This document shows positions 19,442 through 30,344 of a DNA stretch of 64,000 bases, in pieces. A program made the position numbers and the translations under genes. The DNA is taken from assembly GCF_041296385.1 (NCBI RefSeq), contig NW_027184083.1, positions 558,001-622,000 of the forward strand, read 5' to 3'. Position 1 is the stretch's first letter; each line of letters opens with the position of its first letter. Source of the DNA: Aphelocoma coerulescens (lineage: Eukaryota > Chordata > Aves > Passeriformes > Corvidae). The notes below the pieces were generated by a model that was given only the letters and a program-made list of their open reading frames with translations, had not been told where the DNA came from and ran no database searches.

Positions 19442-21262
19442 GTGGATCCCTCCATTGCTATCACTGTTTTCATTACTATTCCAGACCTCCATCCTACAGG
19501 CATCATTGGCCAGTGGAATGCACAATGGCCTGATCCTTTGCATATCCTAGAATGGGTCTTTTTGCCTCATCAGCCAAAAAGGACTGTGACCACAGTGTTT
19601 GAATTGGTCGCTTCTCTGATAATCAAATGCCGTCAACGGTGTTTGCAACTGATGGCTGCAGATCCTGCAGTAATTGTCATTCCGATCTCAAAGGAATACT
19701 TTGAGTGGAGCCTCATCCATAGTGCTCCTTGGCAAAGCGCGCTGCAAAACTTCTCAGGGCAGATCACTTACCATCTGCCCAGCCATAAATTACTGCAGTT
19801 GGCAAAATCGACTGTACTTTCCTTGCGGCCGGGAAATAGCCGAGTACCGGTGCAAGGACCCACCATCTTTATGGATGGTTCAGGGAAAACTGGGAAAGCC
19901 ATTGTTACCTGGAAGGAGGGATCGGAATGGCAGGTGCTGAAGGAACATGAGTCAGGCTCTGCTCAGTTAGTTGAATTAAGGGCTGTTACCATGGCTTTTC
20001 AGCGATTCTCACAGGAACCTTTGAATTTGGTTACTGTCTCTGCTTATGTAGCAGACATCACCCAACGCTTAGATTGTTCCCTTCTGAAGGAGCTGAACAA
20101 TGCAGCTCTGTTTTCGCTGTTGCAAACCTTGTGGTCTGCAATTCAGGCTCGAGTGCACCCGTATTACATTCTGCACATTCGAAGCCATACCAATTTACCA
20201 GGGTTTCTAACGGAAGGCAATGCCAGGGCTGACATGCTGGCCAACCCTGCATGGGTAGGGCCTCAGCCTGACAAAATTGCACAAGCCAAGGCATCGCACG
20301 GTTTCTTCCATCAAAGTGCACATACCCTGCAGAAGCAGTTTCATTTAAGGCCAACCAAGGCGCGCGACATTGTCAGTACTTGTGCTGACTGTCATGGACT
20401 CGCTGCACCTTTGCCAGCGGATATAAACCCCAGAGGGCTAAAAGCCTTGCAGCTTTGGCAAACAGATGTAACTCACGTCCCAGAATTTGGTCGGCTGAAA
20501 TATGTGCACGTGTCTATTGACACTTTCTCCTCGGCTATGGGGGCTACTGCTCACACTGGAGAGAAGGGCCGTGATGTCATTGCCCATTGGAAATTGGCTT
20601 TCTCAGTCCTGGGCGTGGCAGCTTCTGTGAAAACCGATAATGGTCCTGCCTACGCCTCGGAGAAGACGCGGCAGTTTTTACACCTATGGGGTGTAGACCA
20701 TACCTTTGGTATCCCACATTCTCCTACTGGCCAAGCCATTGTTGAACGTGCTCATGGTACCTTGAAGCGTGTTTTGGGCAAGCAGAAAAGGGGAATGCAT
20801 GGAGAAACCCCACAGAGCCGACTAGCAAACGCTTTGTATACAATTAATCACCTTACAGTACCACAAAATTCAAATAATCCCGTTATTTTGAATCATTTTC
20901 TCTCATTGCAGTCTGCAGGCGACAGACAACTGCCCCGGGCAAAAGTCTGGGTGCAGAATTTACTCACTAACCAGTGGGAAGGCCCTCATGAGCTTATCGT
21001 TTGGGGTCGTGGGTATGCTTGCGTTTCCACAGATACCGGGATACGGTGGCTACCTTCAAAATGCGTTCGCCCTGACCTACGGCACCAGAGGCAGAACAGG
21101 CAACCTCCAAATGATGACCAGAACGCCAACCATCCAAATGGTGACCAGAATGTAGATCATCAGCCTAATGACTCTTCTGATGATGACCAGGATGTCAGCC
21201 ATCAGGCAGATGGTCCTTCTACAAGCCGAGACTGGGATGGTCCTTCCACAAGCAGAGACTGA
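19442..21262 (+). pseudogene. pol: RNase H and integrase of D1
   Basis: 606 codons are open. RNase H begins near 19868 (F-M-D-G-S-G); its later motif reads T-V-S-A-Y near 20035, where D2 has T-D-S-A-Y, so a catalytic Asp is lost in D1. Integrase has an HHCC zinc region (C-A-D-C near 20383), and the DDE triad Q-T-D-V-T (20460), K-T-D-N-G (20632) and A-I-V-E-R (20735). The last ~60 residues form an Asn/Asp/Gln-rich repeat tail ending with a duplicated G-P-S-T-S-R-D unit. Confidence 0.9.
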
Positions 21263-21378
21263 ACTTTAAATTTCTTGTTATGGAGTCAGATAGTTAAAGC
21301 CTTAAGGACATATTTAGAATTATTAACTGATGTAGATTTCTATTTGGCATTAATAGTAGAGTTGTTTTCTTATAAAAC

Positions 21379-21391
21379 AAAAAGGGGAAAT
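21379..21391 (+). other. Polypurine tract of D1
   Basis: AAAAAGGGGAAAT lies directly before the 3' LTR, the primer site for plus-strand DNA. D2 has the same tract. Confidence 0.8.
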
Positions 21392-21767
21392 TGTAGGTAT
21401 AAAAATGCTGCTAGCGAGGATCTTCTTGCTATTTTCTAAGTCTGTGAGAGACTTTTCTCTCTCACAGAAGAGGTAGCAGGGAATGTAAACACCCAAGACA
21501 CCTGCAACCTTGAAAAGTCTTGTTTATGGGATAGTGGAAAAATATTTTGACAATGGATGTTTTAGGATTTTAGCCAATCACCCCCAAGGGGTGGCTGGTC
21601 CTTTGTCCAATTAGACTAAGAAGAAAAAAGTCTATAAAAGAGTTTGTAAAATAATTAAATAGATCAATCTTGCTGCACAATTCCTGCCTGCTGGATCTTC
21701 TCCTCCTCCTCCTCCCTATGGCTGCGGGACATGGTGATATACCGTAGGAACCAGGCCTGCCGTAATA
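21392..21767 (+). repeat. LTR-D, 3' LTR of D1
   Basis: It begins TGTAGGTAT and ends CCGTAATA, partner of 14745-15119. Confidence 0.93.
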
Positions 21768-21773
21768 CATATA

Positions 21774-21936
21774 GATATATAATAGTAAAGAACTGTTATT
21801 CCTATTTCCCACATCTTTGCCTAAAAGCCCCTTGATTTCAAAATTATACTAACTTGGAGAGAAGGGGGGTTGCATCTGCCATTCCAAGGGAGGCTCCTGC
21901 CTTCCTTAGCAGACACTTGTCTTTCAAACCAAGACA
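21774..21936 (+). repeat. LTR-C, 5' LTR of C, remaining part
   Basis: It resumes LTR-C after D1, including the AATAGTAAAG region and the terminal ...CCAAGACA. Confidence 0.88.
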
Positions 21937-21943
21937 GATGTAC

Positions 21944-21961
21944 CGCCCACGTTGGGCGCCA
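21944..21961 (-). other. Lys-type PBS attached to LTR-E
   Basis: On the minus strand TGGCGCCCAACGTGGGCG directly follows the LTR-E end, an almost perfect tRNA-Lys1,2 site. Only seven more bases separate it from LTR-C. Confidence 0.75.
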
Positions 21962-22779
21962 CTAAATTTGTTCCGGTTTAGCCAAATTTAGAAATATATC
22001 CTCTGAGAGAAGGCACAACCACCCCTCCCCCACCAGGTTTGAGAAAAAAAAAATTTCCTCGAAGGAAAGTGAAAGAGATAAAACTATTTATTTAACAAAC
22101 ACACGGGAAATGAAAATGAGGTTAAATGGTAAAATCTTTTGCTGTGGAGGAAAAACCTGGGAAAGCGTTAGAGTCCTCCCTTTGGTCTCCTCGGAGCTGG
22201 GGCTTGGCCCAGGCCCAGGCCCTCTGTGCCCGATGGAAAGTCCTCCCGATGTGCTCTGAGGTTGAAAGCAGTCCAGTAGCAAAGGGAGAAAATCCGGAAT
22301 TCTAGAGAAGAAAAAGCAAAGTCCAACTCTCAGTCTCTCTCTGGAGAACCAGAAACTGAAAACAACTGGCCAAAAGCTGACTGGAACACAGCAAGTCGGG
22401 TGCTTCCTCGCTCCCCTGCCGCGGCTGGGGAAAAAAACCTGCAATCTTTATGTGACCTTGAACAAGCTGCAAACTGCTTTGAGAAAGTTTTGCTCAGTTT
22501 TTTTTTCCTTCCCCCTCTCAGGCTCAGTTTAGAGGCATAGAAAGGCACAAAAATTAATTTCTGGGCATAGGCAGCGATATGGGATACACATCATAACGTC
22601 ACCCCAAGACAACAGATCTTGGCTGCCAAAATGGGCCTGAGGGCATTAAGAGAAAGGGGTGAAAGAGGAATAACAGTTCCTGGGGAACTTAATTTTGTGT
22701 GCTGAAAATAGGAACCTTGCTAGGCAGCACTATGTGGTCTAGTTAACCCTGGTTCGGGTGGCAGGTGGTCGTGGCTACA
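21962..22779 (-). repeat. LTR-E with PBS, inside the leader of C
   Basis: The 818 bases read on the minus strand from TGTAGCCACG to ...ACAAATTTAG. AATAAATA lies near 22085 (minus). It keeps its PBS but no internal genes, and I find no TSD, so it is a truncated 5' end rather than a clean solo LTR. Confidence 0.7.
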
Positions 22780-22906
22780 TTCTTCTCCTTTGCAGCTCCT
22801 TACCTAAACATGGGTCCTCTGACTAAAGGCTACGATTGCTGTTATCCAGTTTGCACTATGGGTCGAGAAGGTGAGGAATTCATGAGCTTTTAACTTCCTC
22901 TGGAAT

Positions 22907-23919
22907 GTGGGCACATGGATAAAGGGCTATCACTCACTGAGTGCATATTTTTGGCGTTATGCTAAAAATGGTGCCTTCTGTGAGGAAATGACACCAGGGG
23001 AAGTTTTCTCCCAACCCCTCAACCAGTTCTTTGAGCCCACCCCACCGATTTTCGAAGGGTTTAGATTTCCTCTGGGTACTAACCAACTGGTGCTGATAGG
23101 CCTACTCTATTTAGCACTCAGGGATAAGTTGAGATTGGCTTGGATAACTACCCAGACACCAGCCCCAGAGACTAGAGACCCTACCCCAGAGGCTGATCCA
23201 GCCCCAGAGCCTGACACAGCCCCACAGCCTGATACTGCCCAACAACCCACCTCAGAAATGGACTACCCAAACTGGGTGGGGGTACTGGTGAAGGGGATTC
23301 AGGAGATGTGCCAGGAGATGGGCCAGGTGCCCCAGGAGATATGCCAAGTGCTAAGGGAATACACCTCCTCAGCTAGTGAAAAACCCTCTCCCTGCCCCAA
23401 AGCAGGTGAGCCCGATGGTGCAGCAGTGGAACCCATGGATGTTACAACCGTCCAGGTTCCAGCTAAACCACAAGGACAATCACAGCCAGCAGAAGTTGCC
23501 CCTGTGCAAAGAAGGAAGTATAAGACCAAATCAGTACGACCAGTTAATGATGATGGGGAATCAGGGCCCTCACAACCAGCACGAGAGTCAGAGCCGGAAA
23601 TCATCACTGAGTCCCTGTCGTACGACAGTCTCCGTGGTATGCGAAACGACATTGTGCGAAGGGGGCGTGAGCCTTATACAACCTGGCTGCTTCGGGTTTG
23701 GGACCTTATGGGCACAAGTGTGCAACTGAATAGTGGTGAGGCAAGGTATCTGGGATCGTTTACCCAGGACCCAGGTGTGGATCAGATATTTGAGGGAGCC
23801 AGGGCCCCTTTCTCTCTGGGAGCGGCTCTTAATGAGTGTGAGAGAAAGGCTCATTCACAAAGAAAGAATGCAGGAGTACCATCATAGAATGCAGTGGAAG
23901 ACACTTGAGGAAGGGATCC
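22907..23919 (+). pseudogene. gag: Gag of provirus C, first part (ERVL type)
   Basis: This frame starts at a GTG, with the natural start lost (a nearby ATG at 22882 meets a stop at once). An N-terminal region with a short hydrophobic helix (L-V-L-I-G-L-L-Y-L-A-L) is followed by a Pro/Glu/Thr-rich stretch, a repeated Gln-Glu-Met segment, then E-P-E-I-I-T and T-W-L-L-R motifs shared with A1. A stop falls at 23885-23887, just before the solo LTR-D. Confidence 0.7.
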
Positions 23920-24295
23920 TATTACCGCGGGCCTGGGCCCTAGGGTATATGACCATGTCCCGCAGCCATAGGGAGGAGGAGGAGGAGAAGATCCAGCAGG
24001 CAGGAATTGTGCAGCAAGATTGATTTATTTAATTATTTTACAAACTCTTTTATAGACTTTTTTCTTCATAGTCTAATTGGACAAAGGATCAGCCACCCCT
24101 TGGGGGTGATTGGCTAAAATCCTAAAACATCCATTGTCAAAATATTTTTCTACTAGACCATAAACCAGACTTTTCAAGGTTGCAGGTGGCTTGGTTGTTT
24201 ACATACTCTGCTACCTCTTCTGTGAGAGAGAAAAGTCTCTCACCGACTTGGAAAATAGCAAGAAGATCCTTGCTAGCAGCATTTTTGTATCTACA
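23920..24295 (-). repeat. Solo LTR-D in C gag
   Basis: 376 bp in reverse orientation. Six-base flanks GGATCC (23914-23919) and AGATCC (24296-24301) form a TSD with one mismatch. Confidence 0.9.
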
Positions 24296-24756
24296 AGATC
24301 CAGCAGCTAAGAGAGGTGGCAGTATTAGAGGTACTCTTTGGGAGGTATGGACAGCATGATAATGACCCCGATAAGGTCAGGTGCACAGGACAGATGACGT
24401 GGAACCTGGCAAAGCTAGGGCCACCGCAATACACCACCTTCATTGCAAGGATTGATACTGAGAATAACCGAGCAACAGTGGGCTCTGTAGCCAACAGGCT
24501 CAGGAATTATGACAGTATGGTCAATGGTCCGCTGAAGGCTCATGTCTCTGCTGTGGTTACGGACCTCAAGGAGGAGATGAAGGAGATGAGGGAGGAAATG
24601 AGGGAGGAGATGAGGAAGATCAGTGTGGCACCAGTGCGAGTCACAGGCCCCCAAGTCAGAGCCCATTGTCCCCCAGCTAGAGAGAGAGGTTACACCTTAC
24701 GAGCTGAGCTGTGGTTTTTTCTGTGCAAGCATGGGGAAGACATGAGAAGGTGGGAC
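24296..24756 (+). pseudogene. gag: Gag of provirus C, second part
   Basis: Gag resumes after the LTR with a helical segment and a run of Met/Arg/Glu heptads (E-E-M-R-E-E-M-R near 24590) likely to form a coiled coil. No zinc knuckle is seen. It breaks off at an LTR-like start (TGTAAGACAC) near 24757. Confidence 0.65.
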
Positions 24757-26170
24757 GGTGTAAGACACGGTCCGAAGATCCCTCATCTGCCTCACGATCA
24801 TCGCCGAGGACAGAGACTGAACACAGGAGTCCTGGCCCCGCTGAGGTGGGATGTATTCCAAGTATTGCCTGCGGGTGTGCCCACTGGGAACTAGTACGCA
24901 TTCCTGAGGAAAATTAGTGCAGGTTGCAATGGACTGTGCCGTTCTTGCTGCCCAGGTGGGAAGGACTGTGCTGAAGCAGAAAGGAATGACCTGTCCTGTA
25001 CACCTGTACTGTACGTCTGTCCTGTACCTGTTTCCCAAAGCAATGGGCCCCATAACAACGGCTGTAGATTTCCCAACCTCCTGGCCAGTTGCCTGTCGCT
25101 TCTGAAAAGGACTATAAAGGGACTTTCTGAAATAACTGAGCCCGAGATCTCCCCACGGAAAGAAGATGAATCTATTGGCGGAAGACCACGAGGACTTTGT
25201 CTCATCCGTTGGTAGCTATTGTCCCCTCTTTTTCTTCCTCTCTACTTTGTTTTTCTTTATCTCTCTGTCTCTTTCTCTCCTCTATTGGATTACTGTGTTG
25301 TGGGCACTTAATAAAGGACTTGCTGACTTCGGCGGGGGAAGACATGCAGACAATCAATGTGATTGATAAAGCAAGCTTCGTTTATTGGCAATACAGAGGC
25401 ACTTATATAGTATGAGTGTACATGCTTAACAGTTCTTAATTGGTTTAAGCTTATGAAAGCGCATTCTTGTTTCTACATAATTGGGTTAGATAAAAGACTA
25501 CATTTGGCAAGCTTCTACTATTAATGTTTTAACTTGAAAAATCAAAGTTCTCCTCCCCTCTCATGGTCAGTACATCTTATCAGCACAGCACTGTACCTCC
25601 TTAAAACTCCCTTTTGGTTCTCAGGCCTGTTTCTCACGTCGGCATTTTCTCATGCAGGCCTTTGCTCATGCAGGCCTTTGCTTGTACAGCTCTTTTATTG
25701 ATCTGTACCTTTCAGCTTTATCAATGATCCATGTCCCTGATCCTCTAACCATTCTTCAACATAAAGGTGCACTGTTTTGATTAAAACCTAAATCTCTTGT
25801 GTCCTTTTACACTCTGAGATCGATAAACAAACCATCACGACCCCCGCTTGCATTAGCGGATCGTGACAGATGGGAAAGGTGTAGAGGGATTCCTTGTGGA
25901 ACAGGGGCATATGATATCCCAAGACAGTCTGGGCAACCCAGGGTTGCTGCAGAAGAACCCCTGAAGGGGCCTCAGGCTGCAGATAGGCCAGAAAGACACC
26001 TGGCTGCAAGCAGCCTTGAACAGCCTTGGAAAAAGTTCCACGCTGGTCAGCTCCCCCTCTGCTTAGAGGCTGTCCCGTGGGAATAGGGCGTGAAGCTTTG
26101 TAACGTACATATAAGTGAGTGTAAGTAAACAATAAAGGGAGCACAATGCTCAAATCATATAGGTGTTCTT
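24757..26170 (+). mobile_element. Non-coding LTR-like block between gag and pol of C
   Basis: Starting TGTAAGACAC, it has a TATA box (ACTATAAAGG near 25111), a pyrimidine-rich stretch, AATAAAGG at 25311, and, after solo LTR-M, a second TATA/poly(A) pair (ACATATAAG near 26106; AATAAAGG near 26131). At least one, perhaps two, plus-strand LTRs seem to be present, but boundaries and TSD could not be fixed. C coding resumes near 26200. Confidence 0.5.
25318..25761 (-). repeat. Solo LTR-M
   Basis: The 444-bp LTR, minus strand, TGTTGAAGAATGG... to ...GTCAGCAAGT, has an exact 6-bp TSD (TAAAGG 25312-25317 and 25762-25767). TATATAAG and AATAAA are placed as in alpharetroviral LTRs. Confidence 0.88.
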
Positions 26171-26199
26171 ATCGTGACTCTGGCCGGTCTCCCCAGCAC

Positions 26200-27330
26200 T
26201 TGGAACCCCCCTTCCCAGCAAAAGAAACCCACTTTTTCCTGGCAGCACGGGTGCGTGAACTCAAGGAGGGAGACACAAACCGAGGGGGTTCCACTAAGGT
26301 AAAAGTAGCCTCAGCCGCCCGTGACCAAGCTGCCAGGTATTACAGAAGGGAGGATGATATGTCGGATCCCCTTGAAGGGATCTCTAGCATGTACACCCAG
26401 GGAAAGAATGATAACCAGGGCTGGAGGGGCCCTGCCTCTAGCCAGGAAGAGCCACGGGAGAACTGGGTTTTCTGGACGGTGTGGATCCGATGGCCTGGCA
26501 CATCAGAGCCACAAAAATATGATGCATTGGTTGATACTGGGGCACAGTGTACTTTAATGCCATCGGGACATGTGGGGGCAGAACCTGTATCCTTCGCTGG
26601 GGTGACCGGGGGATCACAGCAGTTGACTCTTTTGGAAGCCGAGGTGAGCCTGACTGGGAAGGAGTGGCAAAAGCATCCGATTGTGACCAGCCCAGAGGTC
26701 CCGTGCATTCTGGGCATAGACTTCCTCCGGAATGGCTATTACAAAGACCCAAAAGGACTCAGGTGGGCGTTTGGGATTGCTGCTGCGGTGGCAGAGGGCA
26801 TTAGGCAATTGAACACCCTGCCTGGACTATCAGAAAATCCTTCTGCAGCTGGGCTCCTGAAGGTGGAAGAGCAACGAGTGCCAATTGCCACCTCGACAGT
26901 GCACCGCCGGCAGTATCGGACAAATCGAGATAGTGTGATCCCCATCCACAAGATGATCCGTGAGCTGGAGAGCCAAGGGGTGGTCAGCACGACCCACTCA
27001 CCTTTCAACAGGGAATGGAGATTGACTGTGGACTATCGTGGCTTGAATGAGGTGACTCCACCACTGAGCGCTGCTGTGCCGGACATGTTGGAGCTCCAGT
27101 ACGAGCTGGAGTCAAAAGCAGTGAAGTGGTATGCCACTACTGACCTTGCTAATGCATTTTTCTCCATTCCTCTGGCAGCAGAGTGCAGGCCTCAGTTTGC
27201 TTTCACCTGGAGGGGTGTGCAGTACACCTGGAACCGACTGCCCCAGGGGTGGAAGCACAGTCCCACCATCTGCCATGGACTGATCCAGGCTGCACGGGAA
27301 AAGGGTGAGGCCCCAGAACATCGGCAGTAA
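26200..27330 (+). pseudogene. pol: Protease and reverse transcriptase (first part) of C
   Basis: Long open frame. Protease active site D-T-G-A-Q-C-T near 26534 and a later I-L-G-I-D-F segment; RT starts near 26930, with D-Y-R-G-L-N near 27030 and L-P-Q-G-W-K-H-S-P-T near 27240, typical of ERVL RT. The frame closes at TAA 27328-27330, where a one-base loss disrupts the Y-I-D-D catalytic motif. Similarity continues in the next frame. Confidence 0.88.
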
Positions 27331-28925
27331 TTGATGACATCATAGTGTGCGGGAACACAGCATCGGAGGTGTTTGAGAAAGGAGAGAAAGTTATCCAAAT
27401 TCTCCTGGAAGCTGGTTTTGCCATCAAGAAGAGCAAAGTCAAGGGACCTGCCCGAGCGATCCAGTTCCTGGGAGTAAAGTGGCAAGATGGACGACGTCAG
27501 ATTTACACCGAGGTCATCAATAAGATCACAGCAATGTCTCCACCAAACAACAAGAAGGAAACACAGGCTTTCCTAGGCTCCATAGGCTTCTGGAGAATGC
27601 ATATTCCTGAGTACAGCCAGATCGTGAGCCTTCTCTACCTGGTTACCCGAAATAAGAATGATTTTCACAGGGGCCCTGAACAGCAGCAAGCCTTCGCCCA
27701 GATCAAGCAGGAAATTGCTCACGCTGCAGCCCTTGGCCCAGTCAGGACAGGACCAGAGGTGAAGAACGTGCTCTACTCTGCAGCCGGGAGCAATGGTCTG
27801 TCCTGGAGCCTCTGGCAGAAGGTGCCTGGTGAGACTCGGGGCCGACCACTGGGATTCTGGAGCTGAAGCTACAGAGGGTCCGAAGCCAACTACACCCCAA
27901 AAGAGAAAGAAATCTTGGCAGCTTATGAAGGAGTCCAAGCTGCCTCAGAAGTAATCGGCACTGAGGCACAACTCCTCCTGGCACCCTGACTACCGGTGCT
28001 GGGGTGGATGTTCAAAGGAAAGGTTCCTTCCACGCATCACGCCACCTACGCGACTTGGAGCAAATGGATTCCTCTCATCAAACAGCGTGCCCGAATTGGA
28101 AACCCAAGTCGCCCTGGGATCTTGGAAATAATTACGAACTGGCCGGAAGGTGAGACTTTTGGGTTATCTTCTGAAGAAGAAGAGAAGCAGGTGATGCGTG
28201 CCAAAGAAGCCCCACCATATAACGAGCTACCAGAGAGTGAAAGACAATACACCCTCTTCACTGATGGTTCCTGCTAAATTGTAGGTGCTAGCCGGAGATG
28301 GAAAGCCGCTGTATGAAGCCCCACATGACAAGTTGCACAGGCTACTGAAGGAGAAGGTGGATCGAGCCAATTTGCTGAACTCAAAGCTGTTCAATTAGCT
28401 CTGGACATAGCTGAAAGAGAGAAGTGGCCAAAGCTCTACCTCTACACTGAATCATGGATGGTAGCCAATGCTCCGTGGGGTTGGCTGGAAAGGTGGAAGA
28501 AGGCAAACTGGCAGCGCAGAGGAAAACCAATCTGGGCTGCTGAGGAGTGGAAAGGCATTGCCACTCGGGTAGAGAAGCTATCCTTGAAGGTCCGTCATGT
28601 AGATGCTCATGTCCCCAAGAGCCGGGCTAATGAAGAACATCCTAACAACAAACAGGTAGATCAGGCTGCGAAAATAGAGGTGTCCCAGAAAGACTTGGAT
28701 TGGCAACATAAAGGAGAGTTGTTCTTAGTTTGATGGGCCCATGATGCCTCAGGCCATCAGGGCAGAGATGCCACCTATAAGTGGGCATGAGATCGAGGGG
28801 TGGATCTAACTATGGACAGTATGTCCCAGGTGATCCATGATTGTGAGACATGCGCTTCGATCAAGCGGGCCAAGCGGGTGAAGCCCCTGTGGTATGGTGG
28901 GCGATGGTCCAAATACAAGTATGGG
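27331..28925 (+). pseudogene. pol: RT end, RNase H and integrase N-terminus of C
   Basis: After the shift, I-D-D-I-I-V-C begins RT thumb/connection (to 27866). RNase H follows: T-D-G-S-C near 28260 is cut by a stop, and T-E-S-W-M near 28447 stands where a catalytic T-D-S would be. The integrase zinc region (C-E-T-C near 28843) and R-W-S-K-Y lead to the L junction at 28925. Several stops separate these parts. Integrase core is at 37525-38180. Confidence 0.85.
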
Positions 28926-28932
28926 CGCCAAG

Positions 28933-29543
28933 CTGCCTTTGTGTCCTCTAGGAACAATTCCCACTCAGCCCGGTCAGCTCGGGACACAGCAGGCTGCGGG
29001 GGCCAGCCTCTGATATTGGAGTGATCAGAGGTCTGGCTCGTGGGTCCTTCCAAGGGACCACGGCGATGAAGGCAGACGGCGGAGGAAAGGAGGCAGGCTC
29101 AGAGTTGGGTTAAATCCAGAAAGTTTATTGGCCCTCCAAACGGGGGGACCTCAACCACCAGGGGGTGCCCAATTCTGAGCACCTGCAGACCTCATGCAAG
29201 GGATTTTATGGGGGGGGGAGACAAGGGGGGGAGTACAGATCAACCAACCAGGGAAGGGAAGGGTGCGGCAAACACAACGAGGGACACATAAGGGAACCAA
29301 CTGTAACAGGGGAAGGGAGGGACTCCTTTCCCAGGACTAATCACCTGGCCCCCTGGCTAGAACTTTCCAGAAGCCTGGGAGGGGTGCCAGAGTGACAGAC
29401 AGGGTCCTGGGAGGAGATAAAAATGACAGACAGGGTTATTTAAATAAAACGGGGGGGGGGGGGGGGGCGCCAACTGGGGTACACCAAACTTAAAGAACTT
29501 AGAAGGGGGACCCGGACTGAACCAAAACAAACACACTCCCACA
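28933..29543 (-). repeat. LTR-L, 3' LTR of L
   Basis: 611 bp, TGTGGGAGTG... to ...AAAGGCAG. CATAAAATCC lies near 29200 and AATAAAC near 29130 (minus). It contains a 17-base G run (29451-29467) that is only six Gs in the 5' LTR. A polypurine tract precedes it (29544-29558). Confidence 0.92.
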
Positions 29544-29571
29544 TCTCCTCCCTTTTTGTTTTTTCAAGATG

Positions 29572-30321
29572 TCATGAATTCAGGTTGGGGAAGTACTCTG
29601 AGTCTGGGTACAGGTCCCCGAACCACGTCATCTCCGGGGCCATAGGCTCGAGTTCAAAGTCTTTGGGGAGCTCTGCTTGGTTGATTTCTGCAGGGGAGGA
29701 TAAGCTCATAATCATGTTGGTTAGCAGTCTTTTCAGCAGCCCGAACATAATTATGACAACTAAGAGAATAAAAAACAAGGTCAGTCCGGTTTGGAGAATG
29801 GATCTAGTCCACCCGGATAAACCCCATCTGCTGAAGATGCTGCTGAGCCAGTCGCCAGTTTCTCTTTGAATCTGCTTCACCATGGCCTGCATCTTATCGA
29901 TGGTCTTGTGGACGTTCTCAGCCCTCGATGATAGATTGAGGCAGCATAGTCCTTCGAACTCCTCACACCGGTGATCATGGAGGAGGAGTAGGAAGTCAAT
30001 GGCAGCCCTATTTTGTAGGGTGGCTTTTCTGGTCAGTTCCTCGTCTTTTAAGAGGTCACTTAGGGCGCTTGAAGTAAGGTTCGCTTGCTTGGCGACCCAA
30101 CATTCTAAGTGGCCTAATTCCCCTAAAGCTTTGGCTGCAGCCACCCATGGCAAGAGCACGGTGATTGCAACCCCTTTTGGTCTGGACCAGTGGATTACTT
30201 CTGAATCACAATTCTGGTCCAGTTCGGCCAATTCACGTTTTTTGATTGCCAATTCGGAGGTTTGGTATGTTTTCTTCTCCCAATTACTGACTACTGCTTG
30301 GTTGGGTGTCAGCAGCATCAA
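29572..30321 (-). pseudogene. env: Env transmembrane subunit of L
   Basis: A 249-codon frame with a hydrophobic fusion-peptide-like stretch (V-L-L-P-W-V-A-A-A), the L-Q-N-R-A-A-I-D-F motif, C-x6-CC (C-E-E-F-E-G-L-C-C), a Trp-rich stalk, and a membrane anchor (about residues 180-205) followed by a ~40-residue cytoplasmic tail. It is uninterrupted and alpharetrovirus-like, homologous to F TM (13744-13088). It is separated from SU by a frameshift near 30410. Confidence 0.88.
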
Positions 30322-30344
30322 ACGGCCTATTGTGCATGGGCCTC

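Larger units (their letters stand above)
14745..21767 (+). mobile_element. Provirus D1: betaretrovirus-like gag-dUTPase-pro-pol element without env
   Basis: LTRs 14745-15119 and 21392-21767 differ at roughly 15 sites. The 6-bp TSD is exact (CATATA 14739-14744 and 21768-21773) within LTR-C. PBS is 15122-15140 and the polypurine tract 21379-21391. Gag, dUTPase-protease and pol lie in three frames, each -1 from the last, as in betaretroviruses. No room for env exists between integrase and 3' LTR. It shares four stop codons with D2. Confidence 0.93.

Noticed and set aside
21085..21262. Possible CRISPR-like or satellite array
   Set aside because: The repeats are in-frame codons of the integrase tail, irregular in spacing, without spacers.
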